Below are positions 1 to 8,464 of a stretch of 64,000 bases of DNA, one piece after another (position 1 is the stretch's first letter; each line of letters opens with the position of its first letter). The notes below the pieces were generated by a model, which was not told the DNA's origin, did no database searches, and saw only the letters and a list, made by a program, of their open reading frames with translations. Made by a program: the position numbers and the translations under genes. This DNA comes from Siminovitchia thermophila (GTDB lineage Bacteria; Bacillota; Bacilli; Bacillales; Bacillaceae_C): the NCBI RefSeq assembly GCF_016909185.1, contig NZ_JAFBFH010000029.1:1-64000 (forward strand). Reading direction: 5' to 3'.

Positions 1-219
1 TTGATTTTTTTGACAGAATGTTTCTAGCGTCTTAGAGTAAATTCCAGTAGATTCAAAGACAAGCATCAAATCTTCAGGAAGTGTATATATTTCATCCAAG
101 AGTTCCTGAAAACCAGCTTGACTATGTATTACTTCACCTTCAGAAAGACACTGTTGATCGTCGTAAACAACCTTGTAGCTTTTCCCCATTGATACATCTA
201 AAGCCATTACTGTTCCCAT
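1..219 (-). CDS. IS110-family transposase, N-terminal part (runs off window)
   Basis: Reading the minus strand from an ATG at 219 gives 73 codons that stay open to the window edge. The protein begins MGTVMALDVSMGKSYKVV and later has VFESTGIYSKTLETF. This is the pattern of the DEDD (RuvC-like) N-terminal domain of IS110-family recombinases: a first catalytic Asp in ALDVS, and the Glu in the FESTGIYS motif about 50 residues on. The AGAGGTAG ribosome binding site lies just upstream. The catalytic Ser domain and C-terminus lie outside the window, so intactness cannot be judged. IS110 enzymes are guided by a bridge RNA encoded in the non-coding end of the element. Confidence 0.85.
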   Translation of the reverse strand, partial: MGTVMALDVSMGKSYKVVYDDQQCLSEGEVIHSQAGFQELLDEIYTLPEDLMLVFESTGIYSKTLETFCQKNQ

Positions 220-430
220 TTAACTACCTCTTTTCTCTCTTAGTGATGAAAGTTCTTCACTTATTCATTTCGATTCCAATTTCCTATACACGAGCTCAAG
301 GCCCCAACATACTTAAACCTGATTCAAAAATGAAAGTGAAGAAGCCCGGTTTTTTATTCGGATTCGCAATCCTCGAGGCTACGGTCGGGCTTTCTCTCAC
401 TTCTCACTATATCTTAAAAAAGAAATAGTG
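220..430 (-). ncRNA. Candidate IS110 non-coding end / bridge RNA region
   Basis: These about 210 bases upstream of the IS110 transposase start hold no plausible gene. They contain a long imperfect stem: AGTGA-AGAAGCCCG at 335-349 pairs with CGGGCTTTCTCTCACT at 385-400, with a loop of about 35 nt. In the IS110 group the bridge RNA is encoded in the end that precedes the transposase, in the same orientation, and is about 150-200 nt. Position, size and folding fit, but the target- and donor-binding loops have not been matched to element ends because the other end is outside the window. Confidence 0.35.
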
Positions 431-464
431 GGTAAAATCATCCGTCGATGATCTTACCCACTAA
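427..464. repeat. Long hairpin next to IS110 end
   Basis: AGTGGGTAA pairs with TTACCCACT, and inside it ATCATC pairs with GATGAT around a CGTC loop, giving a 15-bp stem with one mismatch. It lies just outside the IS110 non-coding region. It may mark the element boundary, be a terminator without a strong T-run, or be the palindromic target that some IS110 elements prefer. From 465 to 909 I see no supported gene or repeat; a 61-codon open frame at 511-696 has no family signature. Confidence 0.4.
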
Positions 465-909
465 TCTTAGTATGTTTTCTATAAAAAGCCGTTTTTAACC
501 GAAAATAAAATTGGTCATTTTCAGGTCATTATATAGACTGGAAAAATGTTTCATGTATTTCATCAAATCTTATAATCGTATGAATATAAATGAATCGCTT
601 TGGGACATTTTTCATTCGAAGCGTGGGCAACCCTTAGTACAAATACTTTCATATGGTAAAAATTTCGCACGTGGAAGGTCCAGAAGAGCTGCATAACAAG
701 ATGCGAACAAGGGGGTCGATCAAATGAGGATAGGCATACCAAATTGTCGTTTTATTACAACGAGTATCTTTTTTATTGAGACGTTCCGAACCGCTTAAAA
801 TATATTGAAAACATTCGATCATTTGAGTTTAATGGAATATAGTAGTGTATAGATAAAGAAGATGCTGATAAGGTTTATCAAGAAAAATAGCTAGTAGATT
901 ACATGTAGG

Positions 910-3588
910 TTGGTGAAGCAAGTGAAGCAATTTCCTGAGGGGATCAAATTTTGTTATCCTTGGCGAAGTTATCAACGCGAGGTATTGGCACATTTGGATG
1001 CCCATTTAGAAAACAATCATTTGCATCTTGTCGCCCCGCCAGGTTCAGGAAAAACGGTACTTGGTTTAGAAGTCATGCTACGGTTAAACAAACCAACTCT
1101 TATTGTGTCGCCGACACTGGCGATACGAAACCAGTGGGTGGATCGTTTTACAGAGTTGTTCTTACAACAGTCAGAGCCACCTGATTGGATTTCAACGGAC
1201 TTAAGGAACCCGGCGTTTGTGACGGTGACCACTTATCAAGGGCTACATGCTTTATTAGAAAGCAAAGTGAAAGAGGTAGACAGCGGCTCTGATGGAGATG
1301 ATGTCGAACAAGAACAGAATGAATTTGATGTTTGCATGAAAGAAAAGGCGTTGGAAAAGTTGCTTCAGCAAAATTTCCAAACGTTGATTTTGGACGAAGC
1401 ACATCATTTAAGGACAAGCTGGTGGGAAACAACAATAAGGTTCCGTAACCATTTGGATCAACCGACTGTAGTTGCGTTAACCGCAACCCCGCCCTACGAT
1501 GTAAGCTCGGCGGAATGGGAAAAATATATGGAATTATGCGGACCGATCGATGAAGAAATTGATATTGCCGCATTAGTCAGAGAAGGGGATTTGTGTCCAC
1601 ACCAAGACTATGTCTGGATGTCTGTCCCGGTCCCGAAGGAAGCTGGCCCAATCCGTGCATTTCGCGATGAGGTACAAGAGTTCATTCAAGAGATCAAACA
1701 AAATAAAGACTTGATACGCTTGTTAGAAAATCATCCGTGGATTAAATCGGAAGAATATCTTGAAGAAAAGCTGGCGAAATATGGGTATTTCATTTCCATT
1801 CTTTTGTTTTTAAAAGAGGTGGGCAGCGACCGGTGGCAATGGCCTTTTCAACAAATGGATGAAAAACATGCTGATTTGCCGAAGTTTACTGTCGAGTGGA
1901 TGGAAGAATTGCTTGGTGGGCTTCTCTATCGCGACCAACATGTGAATGTGAAAAATGAGCCGATCAAAAGCATCAGAAAGAAGTTATCAGGAATCGGAGC
2001 ACTTGAACGAAAAAACGTTCGTCTAACAGCAAAGAAGACGATGCAACGAACTTTATTGCAGAGTGCTTCGAAGTTACAAAGTATAACGCATATCGTTTCA
2101 CTTGAAAAGCAAGCACAAGGAGATGATCTCCGGCTTGTTGTGTTGGCGGACTACATTTATAAAAATGACTTGCCAATGGCAGAACAAGATATGAAAACAC
2201 TCAATCGGATCGGTGTTATTCCAATCTTTGAAGTGTTAAGAAGGCAATTAAAAAATCGTTGCCGGCTTGGTGTTTTAACTGGCTCGATCGTCATCATCCC
2301 AACAAATGCAGTTCCTCATTTGCATTCATTCGGTTTGAATTTTTCAGTCCAGCCCTTACGGCATGATCCCGTGTACAGTGAAGTGATTGTTACTGGAGCA
2401 TCCAGGCAAGAGATAGTCAAAGTCATAACGTCCATCTTTTCAGAAGGGCACATTGATACGCTGGTAGGAACAACAGCCTTGCTCGGAGAAGGCTGGGATG
2501 CGCCAAGCGTAAACACGCTCATTTTAGCTTCTTATGTCGGATCATTCATGTTAACCAATCAAATGAGAGGGAGAGCCATCCGGTCAGACAAGGATAATTC
2601 TCGAAAATGCGCAAATATTTGGCACTTGGTATGTGTCGATGTCAACACATTGGATGGAGGATATGACTACCTTTCATTATCAAGACGGTTTAAATCATTA
2701 AGCGGATTAGATGAGGAATTGCCGATTATTGTTTCAGGGATAGAGCGTCTCCGCCTTCCGTCTCCGCCATTCTCAGCCAAAACACCAGAGGACGTAAATC
2801 ACCTCATGATGAAACGAGCTACAAATAAGGCAAACTTGTTTGAAAGGTGGCGGGAAGCAACAAATCTAGGGGAAAAGAAAAGAGAACAACTGGATGTAGG
2901 TAAGTCATTTGTACCAAGGCCATTTTTATTTGCGCATACATTTAAGTCACTGCTCATTATGACTGCCTCCATTATAATAGGCACAGTGTATTATGTTGCT
3001 GAAGGAAGCAGGTATAGAGGGTTTGATAGCCTTTTGCCCATGTTAACTTTTGCCCTTGTTGTGGGCGGGGTTGTTTCTGCACCTTTTTGGTGGAAGGCTA
3101 TTCGGATTTTTGTTGGCAATTCATCGATAGAATCAAGTTTACAAACGGCAGGGCAGATCATTTATGATGTTTTAGTTGAGATTGGCAGTATCGAGACCCC
3201 GCTAAAGCGAAATAAAGTAGTAGTAGAGGAGTTATCAAATGGCATGGTCTGCTGTTCGCTTGAAAGGGGGACTCCCTACGAACAAAAGCTGTTTTTGCAA
3301 TCTTTACAGCAGTTTCTTGATCCGATAGATAATCCGAGATATATTCTTCATCGGACATCCGGGAAAAAGTGGTATACCCGTCATGATTATCATGCGATCC
3401 CTGATGAAATCGGACGCAAAAAAGAATACGTTCAGCTTTTTGAAGATAAGTGGCAAAAGAAACTTGGACAGGCATATGCCATTTTCACAAGAAATGTGGA
3501 AGGGAGAAAGCTATTGTTAAAAGCCCGGGTTCAAGCGATGTCAGGGAAGTTTGTCAAACGGACTGAACGAAAAAGCATCTGGAAATAA
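910..3588 (+). CDS. SF2 DEAH-box helicase with two C-terminal membrane segments
   Basis: 892-residue stand-alone superfamily-2 helicase/translocase. Visible motifs are Walker A APPGSGKT (about 42-49), DEAH (about 162-165), the TAT motif in ALTATPP (about 189) and arginine-finger motif VI QMRGRAIRS (about 551). These give two RecA-like domains of the ResIII/UvrB type with a long insert between them. After the helicase core come two hydrophobic stretches (about 676-696 and 708-730) and a charged C-terminal domain of about 150 residues, so the enzyme is probably tethered to the membrane. The TTG at 910 is one possible start; GTG at 913 or 922 fits the AGGT at 907-910 at least as well. There is no partner gene, methylase or nuclease beside it. 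A role in DNA uptake or phage defence is only a guess. It follows an IS110 end. Confidence 0.8.
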   Translation: MVKQVKQFPEGIKFCYPWRSYQREVLAHLDAHLENNHLHLVAPPGSGKTVLGLEVMLRLNKPTLIVSPTLAIRNQWVDRFTELFLQQSEPPDWISTDLRNPAFVTVTTYQGLHALLESKVKEVDSGSDGDDVEQEQNEFDVCMKEKALEKLLQQNFQTLILDEAHHLRTSWWETTIRFRNHLDQPTVVALTATPPYDVSSAEWEKYMELCGPIDEEIDIAALVREGDLCPHQDYVWMSVPVPKEAGPIRAFRDEVQEFIQEIKQNKDLIRLLENHPWIKSEEYLEEKLAKYGYFISILLFLKEVGSDRWQWPFQQMDEKHADLPKFTVEWMEELLGGLLYRDQHVNVKNEPIKSIRKKLSGIGALERKNVRLTAKKTMQRTLLQSASKLQSITHIVSLEKQAQGDDLRLVVLADYIYKNDLPMAEQDMKTLNRIGVIPIFEVLRRQLKNRCRLGVLTGSIVIIPTNAVPHLHSFGLNFSVQPLRHDPVYSEVIVTGASRQEIVKVITSIFSEGHIDTLVGTTALLGEGWDAPSVNTLILASYVGSFMLTNQMRGRAIRSDKDNSRKCANIWHLVCVDVNTLDGGYDYLSLSRRFKSLSGLDEELPIIVSGIERLRLPSPPFSAKTPEDVNHLMMKRATNKANLFERWREATNLGEKKREQLDVGKSFVPRPFLFAHTFKSLLIMTASIIIGTVYYVAEGSRYRGFDSLLPMLTFALVVGGVVSAPFWWKAIRIFVGNSSIESSLQTAGQIIYDVLVEIGSIETPLKRNKVVVEELSNGMVCCSLERGTPYEQKLFLQSLQQFLDPIDNPRYILHRTSGKKWYTRHDYHAIPDEIGRKKEYVQLFEDKWQKKLGQAYAIFTRNVEGRKLLLKARVQAMSGKFVKRTERKSIWK

Positions 3589-3604
3589 CCGTTGTCTTGA
3601 AGGT

Positions 3605-3710
3605 GATGAGGGCGTACGAAGTGTGAACTGCCGGCCATGGAACAGCCGCCCTTAGAAAGGGCGGTAGATACAATATCCCTCACTTGCTAGCAACAAAGTT
3701 GCTGGTACAT
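3605..3710 (+). ncRNA. Possible omega-RNA / IS200-IS605 right-end remnant
   Basis: Just after the helicase stop there is a compact structured stretch without a gene. It has GTGAACTGCCGGCC, then the hairpin CCGCCCTT-AGA-AAGGGCGG (3646-3664), then GTAGATACAATATCC, then a second hairpin CTAGCAAC-AAA-GTTGCTGG (3687-3705). This order resembles the structured right end of TnpB-type IS200/IS605 elements, where the guide RNA scaffold sits. No tnpB is present, so at most this is a solo end. The first hairpin alone could simply be the helicase terminator, although it lacks a T-run. Confidence 0.25.
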
Positions 3711-3814
3711 TCAATATTCTAAACTAGCTATCCTAGTTTTTGTCTCGCTTTCTAGTCTCCTTCTTTTCAAGTTGGGCATGTGATGACTTTAATTCAAAGC
3801 AAGTTGTTTTAACT

Positions 3815-5485
3815 TTATTCAACTCTGATTTCCTTTTTCCGGTCTACATACCACTGGAAAAAGGAATTCGCCAGTTCAACTGGCACATCGTCCAAACCTG
3901 AATGATGTACGGGTTTTCCTCTGTTGATAGTCTCAATTGAAGCAAGACCCAGCATTTTTTGAATGAAGTTTCGTGTTGCCTTCACTTCTATGACCTTTTC
4001 TCGTTTTGAGATAAATAAAGAGGTGGTAAGCGCTCCTTTTTGAAATTGAATAAATTGGCCATTTATGACATAGCGGGTATGGAAAAAATCTAACGATCTT
4101 GCTATTAGAATACAAAGTAAGAGGGCGGCTGATACAATTATCCAAGCCTGTTCCAACCCCAAGATGGCCGGCTTGAAATAAAATAAAGCACCTGTCGCAA
4201 TGAACCAGAACCAGCTTGGCCACAATATGCGCACCCAAAACGACTTTTTTGGCAGGCGAGTCATGTCTTCTGTGATCGTATAAGATGGCAGAATGTCCGA
4301 TATCATCGCGTATGCTTTCTTTACCGGCAGAAAAGGATAGAGCGTATTGATTTCAAGCGATTCATCGCCTGAACTAAAACCGCCGGCACTTGTCAACTTC
4401 ACTTCGGCGAGCCCGAGTAATCTTTTCAGTATCGATTGCTCCACTTCAATTGCTTGCACCTTTTCTTTTGAAATGGATAAGACCGCTTCATCAATGACGC
4501 CCTTCCTGATATAAATGTGATTTGCATCTGAAGATATTTCATAATTTCCATACTTTACATAGGTTCTCACGATTCCAAAGGCTATGGAAGTAATGACGAG
4601 TACAATCACAATGAGGGTCGCAACCCACCATGTGCTTGTGATCTTTTTCATCAGTTCCCCTGTTATATCTTCCAGATGAAAAACATCATTGACTTTGAAA
4701 TAAAGTGAGCCAATCAAAGAGAAAAGAACTAAAAAGCTTAATGATGTAAACGATGCTTTTAAAATGTCTTCTTTCGTTGGTTGAAAATGAATCGTTCGAC
4801 TCGGGTTTTGCTGCTTTATTTCAACCTTTGCATCATCGGATTCAGGGATCTGATCCGTCGCTTCCCTCTGCTCTGTATTTTGTATACGAGCTTCCATTTG
4901 ATCGGCTTCCATTGTTGGCGAGTCCACTTCAAATTTTACAGTCGTATTCTCGCCCTCATTATCAAAATGACACGGGTTTTGCTGTTCCATTTGAACCTCT
5001 GAATGAGCAGATTGAGGAATCCGATCCGTCGCTTCCCTCTGCTCTGTTTTTTGTACACGAGCTTCCATTTGATCGGCTTCCATTGGCGAGATCACTTCGA
5101 ACTTTACCGTCGCATTCTCGCCTTTCATCCCAGTTTCAAAATAAATGGAGGTCATATGAAAGATCTTATGGAAGAAGGAAGTATGGCGATTAATGTTTTG
5201 AATTTTAGAAAAAGGAATCGTTTGTTCAGATTTGTTGAACAGTCCTTTGTAAAGGTGAAACGACTTTTCGTCAAGTTTGTATTTGTGGGTGAACCATTCA
5301 TAAATGATAGACAACAAAGACCACCCAACTACAATCAGGAAAACAATCCTTCCATACTTTATGAAGAGCGATTCCGAGCCAGCCTTCACCACATACAAAA
5401 AGAATGCGAAGAAAATGGCATTTTTTAATAATTTCGCTATATGAAAAAGCATTACGAGTGGAGAATAACGTTTCATTTTCATCAT
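3815..5485 (-). CDS. ydbT: YdbT-like bacterial PH-domain membrane protein
   Basis: 556-residue membrane protein of the YdbT/DUF304 (bPH2) family. Hydrophobic pairs occur near the N-terminus, mid-protein and around 415-455, each followed by a PH-like segment such as YKLDEKSFHLYKG, YEISSDANHIYIRKG and RYVINGQFIQFQKG. It is longer than the roughly 490-residue B. subtilis protein because of an about 57-residue acidic/Gln-rich unit in the cytoplasmic loop that is present twice (DNA 4801-4968 and 4974-5130). It overlaps ydbS by four bases (ATGA), so the two are translationally coupled. In B. subtilis the ydbS-ydbT pair belongs to the sigma-W envelope-stress regulon and is linked to bacteriocin resistance. 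Here it closes a probable operon with an ABC transporter. Confidence 0.85.
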   Translation of the reverse strand: MMKMKRYSPLVMLFHIAKLLKNAIFFAFFLYVVKAGSESLFIKYGRIVFLIVVGWSLLSIIYEWFTHKYKLDEKSFHLYKGLFNKSEQTIPFSKIQNINRHTSFFHKIFHMTSIYFETGMKGENATVKFEVISPMEADQMEARVQKTEQREATDRIPQSAHSEVQMEQQNPCHFDNEGENTTVKFEVDSPTMEADQMEARIQNTEQREATDQIPESDDAKVEIKQQNPSRTIHFQPTKEDILKASFTSLSFLVLFSLIGSLYFKVNDVFHLEDITGELMKKITSTWWVATLIVIVLVITSIAFGIVRTYVKYGNYEISSDANHIYIRKGVIDEAVLSISKEKVQAIEVEQSILKRLLGLAEVKLTSAGGFSSGDESLEINTLYPFLPVKKAYAMISDILPSYTITEDMTRLPKKSFWVRILWPSWFWFIATGALFYFKPAILGLEQAWIIVSAALLLCILIARSLDFFHTRYVINGQFIQFQKGALTTSLFISKREKVIEVKATRNFIQKMLGLASIETINRGKPVHHSGLDDVPVELANSFFQWYVDRKKEIRVE

Positions 5486-5976
5486 TGCTCCACTTCCTTA
5501 ATTTTGGCGTATTGAGCAATTTGATTTCTCAATTCAACAGCTACATCTTTCGGCAGGGCAGGTATTGTGTGAGAAGATCCCATTGTTTCAACCGACACGG
5601 AGTACAGTCCATATTTTCTAAGAATCGGTCCTTGCTCGGTGGCGACCGATTGGATTTTAGTCATGGGGATCAGCTCATGCGTTTCATTGATTGCGCCTGA
5701 TTTTAATTGCAGAAACTCTTCATTAACATCGTAACGCCAGTTTTTATAAAGAAAAAAGGGCTCAATCAATGACCAAATAAACGCGATGATCAATAGTACT
5801 GTTATTCCGATTAAAATCCACCCGATCCACTCTTTCCATGAAAAGCGATCATCAAGGTAAAATAAGATGCCCAAGATCGTGAATGCGATGATATTCCCAA
5901 TCGCTTCAGTAATGATCCATACTTTAATTGCATCTTTTGATAAACGTTTCTTTGGTAAATCTAAGGAGTTATTCAT
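5482..5976 (-). CDS. ydbS: YdbS-like PH-domain membrane protein
   Basis: 164 residues from the ATG at 5976, chosen because GGCGGTGA lies five bases upstream; an in-frame TTG at 5997 would only add a leader. Two transmembrane helices (about 20-42 and 55-77) are followed by a PH-like (bPH2) segment with WRYDVNEEFLQLKSG and the family's IPMTKIQSV pattern. It starts 21 bases after the ABC ATPase stop and its stop overlaps the start of ydbT. YdbS and YdbT always occur as a pair and are thought to act as one membrane complex; the biochemical activity is unknown. Confidence 0.85.
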   Translation of the reverse strand: MNNSLDLPKKRLSKDAIKVWIITEAIGNIIAFTILGILFYLDDRFSWKEWIGWILIGITVLLIIAFIWSLIEPFFLYKNWRYDVNEEFLQLKSGAINETHELIPMTKIQSVATEQGPILRKYGLYSVSVETMGSSHTIPALPKDVAVELRNQIAQYAKIKEVEQ

Positions 5977-5997
5977 AAAGTCACCGCCAATATACAA

Positions 5998-6903
5998 CTA
6001 TTCATCTAAAAATATTTCTTCGAGTGATGGTTCGTCCACTTCAACGCGGTAGATATCCACTTTATACTGATTAAAAGCCCGTATGATTTCAGCAATTTTT
6101 CTCTCATGATCAATCGTAATCGTTATAAATGATTCTTTTCTCTCCAAATCCGTCCCAACCGTTTGCAGCCATTGGTTTAGCGTCAACTCCTCTGTTTTAG
6201 GAATTGGAGAATGCTTAATTCTTACTGTAAGCGTTGAGCGATAGAATGACCTAAGCTCAGACATTGTTCCAATTTTAGCCACTTTGCCCTCTTTCATAAT
6301 GGCGATTCTCGTGCAAATTTTCTCTACTTCGTCTAAATTATGGGATGTCATAAAGATTGTTTTTCCTTCTTTTTGTAAATGGCGAATTAGTTTATGAATA
6401 TGAATAGCGGACTCTGCATCCAACCCGGAAGTGGGTTCATCAAGAAAAATTAACTCCGGATCGTGGATAATCGCTTGTGCAATGCCAAGCTTCTTTTTCA
6501 TACCGAATGAAAATTTGGCAGTTTTCAACTGGGCGTGGTCCTCTAAACCTACTAAACGCAAGACTTCCAGACAACCGTGCTTTCCTGCGGGCTTTCCCGA
6601 GAGAGCGGACAAGAATTTTAAATGATCCAGCGCTGTTAATGAACCATAAAAAGTAGAGTAGTCGGGCATTACACCAATTCTTTTCTTAACTTGGTCATTT
6701 GGCCCCTTTACCCCTAAAAGTGAATAAGTGCCGGAGCTTGGTTGAATAATTCCCGTCAGCATATTGATAAAGGTAGACTTTCCGGCACCGTTCCGGCCAA
6801 GAAAACCAAATACTTCCCCTTTTTCTACAGTTAGATCAATACCTTTTACGACTTGAGTCGCTCCATAGACTTTCTGAAGCTGCTTCGTTTCAATGGCAAA
6901 CAA
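5998..6903 (-). CDS. ABC transporter ATP-binding protein (drug/peptide immunity type)
   Basis: 301-residue ABC ATPase. Walker A GRNGAGKST lies at about 35-43 and Walker B LIFLDEPTSG at about 155. The signature reads FSFGMKKKLGIAQ, so the usual LSGGQ is replaced by FSFGM as in many CcmA/BcrA-like exporters; the H-loop is MTSHNLDEVE. The about 80-residue C-terminal extension is typical of the same group. The start is TTG at 6903, eight bases after AGGAGG; it abuts the TAA of the permease gene. It probably powers the 229-residue permease encoded just upstream in the same operon. The substrate is unknown; the divergent two-component system suggests a cell-envelope-active compound. Confidence 0.85.
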   Translation of the reverse strand: MFAIETKQLQKVYGATQVVKGIDLTVEKGEVFGFLGRNGAGKSTFINMLTGIIQPSSGTYSLLGVKGPNDQVKKRIGVMPDYSTFYGSLTALDHLKFLSALSGKPAGKHGCLEVLRLVGLEDHAQLKTAKFSFGMKKKLGIAQAIIHDPELIFLDEPTSGLDAESAIHIHKLIRHLQKEGKTIFMTSHNLDEVEKICTRIAIMKEGKVAKIGTMSELRSFYRSTLTVRIKHSPIPKTEELTLNQWLQTVGTDLERKESFITITIDHERKIAEIIRAFNQYKVDIYRVEVDEPSLEEIFLDE

Positions 6904-7593
6904 TTAACAATCCCTCCTTTTAAAAATCAGATTTGCGATCAAAAGCATCAAACCTGAAAATATGATGATCACTAATAAAGAAAAGTCCTCACGTTCCAAA
7001 TAATAAAAAGGCATGATAAACTTCAACCAGCTGATCCATTCATTGGTTGTGAAGGAGATCCATAAACCAAAAACCGGAAAAGCAAGACCAATCATAATGC
7101 CAAGAAACATCGTAATGCCTGGTTTCGGGATGAGAACGGACAGTAAAAGGGTCAAGGCAATTTGGTAGAATAATAAACTCATGGTCTGAGAAAAAATAAA
7201 GAAATCAAATTGTTTTGCAAAGAAGCTAATAATCAAAAAAGAGATAGCCACACAAACAAACCAAAAGAGCGCAATGCCAAAAAATTTCCCATATAAAATG
7301 GATGATCTTGATGTCCTGCTAACTAAAAAGCGCATCGTTCGTTCATGGGTTTCCCTATTCATACAATCATGGGATAACCCCATGACAAATAATTGCCCAA
7401 ATAAAAAAAGTAACGTTAACAGGCCAAGCGTGTGGATATGCTTCATCTCTTTGGGGGTAAACTCTATCATATTCGTTAATACGTTTGAAAATTTGGCTGA
7501 ATAATAGGCGGTCAATAATAAAACGCAAATGATTAAAATGGATTTAATGCTTTTAAACATGTTGAAAAACTCTCGCTTACCGATGACATACAT
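6904..7593 (-). CDS. ABC transporter permease (ABC-2 type)
   Basis: 229 residues with about six predicted membrane helices in the ABC-2 pattern: one after the N-terminal MYVIGKREFFNMF, a large cytoplasmic loop with HDCMNRETHERTMRFLVSR, then four or five more. The Glu/Arg-rich loop resembles the coupling region seen in NosY/YxlG-like permeases. ATG 7593 is preceded by GGGGAAG. It is the first gene of the probable operon permease, ATPase, ydbS, ydbT. The operon is read away from the response-regulator gene, so the 154-base gap probably holds both promoters. Confidence 0.8.
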   Translation of the reverse strand: MYVIGKREFFNMFKSIKSILIICVLLLTAYYSAKFSNVLTNMIEFTPKEMKHIHTLGLLTLLFLFGQLFVMGLSHDCMNRETHERTMRFLVSRTSRSSILYGKFFGIALFWFVCVAISFLIISFFAKQFDFFIFSQTMSLLFYQIALTLLLSVLIPKPGITMFLGIMIGLAFPVFGLWISFTTNEWISWLKFIMPFYYLEREDFSLLVIIIFSGLMLLIANLIFKRRDC

Positions 7594-7747
7594 ATGTTGC
7601 TTCCCCTTTCTTGTTTACGAAAGCTATTATAAGTTGCCTACATTAATTTAGCCGAAACACTACCTTAATTCTCCCTTAATTATTCGCAACTTTGGTTTTT
7701 TGGATGATATGATACTCATATAAATTAACGACGATTAGGTGATCTTG
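7594..7747. promoter_or_regulatory. Divergent promoter region, ABC operon / two-component system
   Basis: A 154-base AT-rich gap between two divergent operons. On the plus strand a TATGAT -10-like hexamer lies near 7709-7714 with only a weak -35. AGGTGAT at 7737-7743 is the ribosome binding site that fixes the response-regulator start at 7748. I could not define a clear operator for the response regulator; the imperfect TACCTTAATTCTCCCTTAAT direct repeat around 7662-7681 is the best candidate. Confidence 0.4.
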
Positions 7748-8464
7748 ATGCAAGAAGCACATATATTAATTGTAGATGATGAAAAAGCCATTTTACAGAT
7801 GTTAGAGACGATTTTAAAAAGAGAGGCGTTCAAACATATCGATACAGCCGCTACAGCCGAGGACGCGCTTGCACTTTGTAAAACAAAACGATATGACTTG
7901 ATTTTGTTGGATGTGATGCTCCCCAACCGGAGCGGTTTTGATATTTGTCCCATGATCAGGGAAACCACCGATGCTCCTATTTTCTTTTTAACTGCCAGAT
8001 CTTCCGATTTGGATAAGCTCTCCGGTTTTGCCTTGGGAGCGGATGACTATATTACAAAACCCTTCAATCCCCTGGAAGTTGTCGCGAGGATCAAAGCGCA
8101 TTTGCGCAGGAAAATGGTCCATATGACACCAACTTCACAAACAACTTATCAATATGGAAACATCCATGTAAATACACTTTCCGGCGAAGTAAAAGTAAAT
8201 GGTAAAATGGTGGATTTGCCTGCTCAAGTGTACCAACTGCTGCTCTTCTTCTGTAAACATCCAAATCAACTATTTAGCAAAAGCCAACTGTATGAGCAGG
8301 TATGGGGCGGGGATTTTCTAGGCGAGGATAATACGATTATGGTTCATATAAGAAAGCTGCGTGAAAAAATCGAGGAAAACCCAAGCAAACCGAGTCACAT
8401 TATAACAGTTAGAGGCCTCGGGTATAAATTTGTTCCCGATGGTGACAAACATGAACATTCATAA
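7748..8464 (+). CDS. OmpR/PhoB-family response regulator
   Basis: 238 residues from ATG 7748, favoured over an in-frame GTG at 7739 by AGGTGAT five bases upstream. The receiver domain has the acidic pair DDE (10-12), phospho-acceptor Asp55 in LILLDVMLP, the conserved Thr in FFLTARS and Lys in YITKPFNP. A winged-helix Trans_reg_C domain occupies about 135-235, with VWGGDFLGEDNTIMVHIRKL and a final TVRGLGYKF. It overlaps the kinase gene, so the pair is coupled. By position it probably controls the divergent ABC-ydbST operon. Confidence 0.92.
   Translation: MQEAHILIVDDEKAILQMLETILKREAFKHIDTAATAEDALALCKTKRYDLILLDVMLPNRSGFDICPMIRETTDAPIFFLTARSSDLDKLSGFALGADDYITKPFNPLEVVARIKAHLRRKMVHMTPTSQTTYQYGNIHVNTLSGEVKVNGKMVDLPAQVYQLLLFFCKHPNQLFSKSQLYEQVWGGDFLGEDNTIMVHIRKLREKIEENPSKPSHIITVRGLGYKFVPDGDKHEHS

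Noticed and set aside
81-428. 115-codon plus-strand frame at the window start
   Set aside because: Antisense to the IS110 transposase and its non-coding end; no protein family features.
4753-5428. Plus-strand frames of 141-146 codons
   Set aside because: Shadows of the ydbT gene, made longer by its internal duplication.
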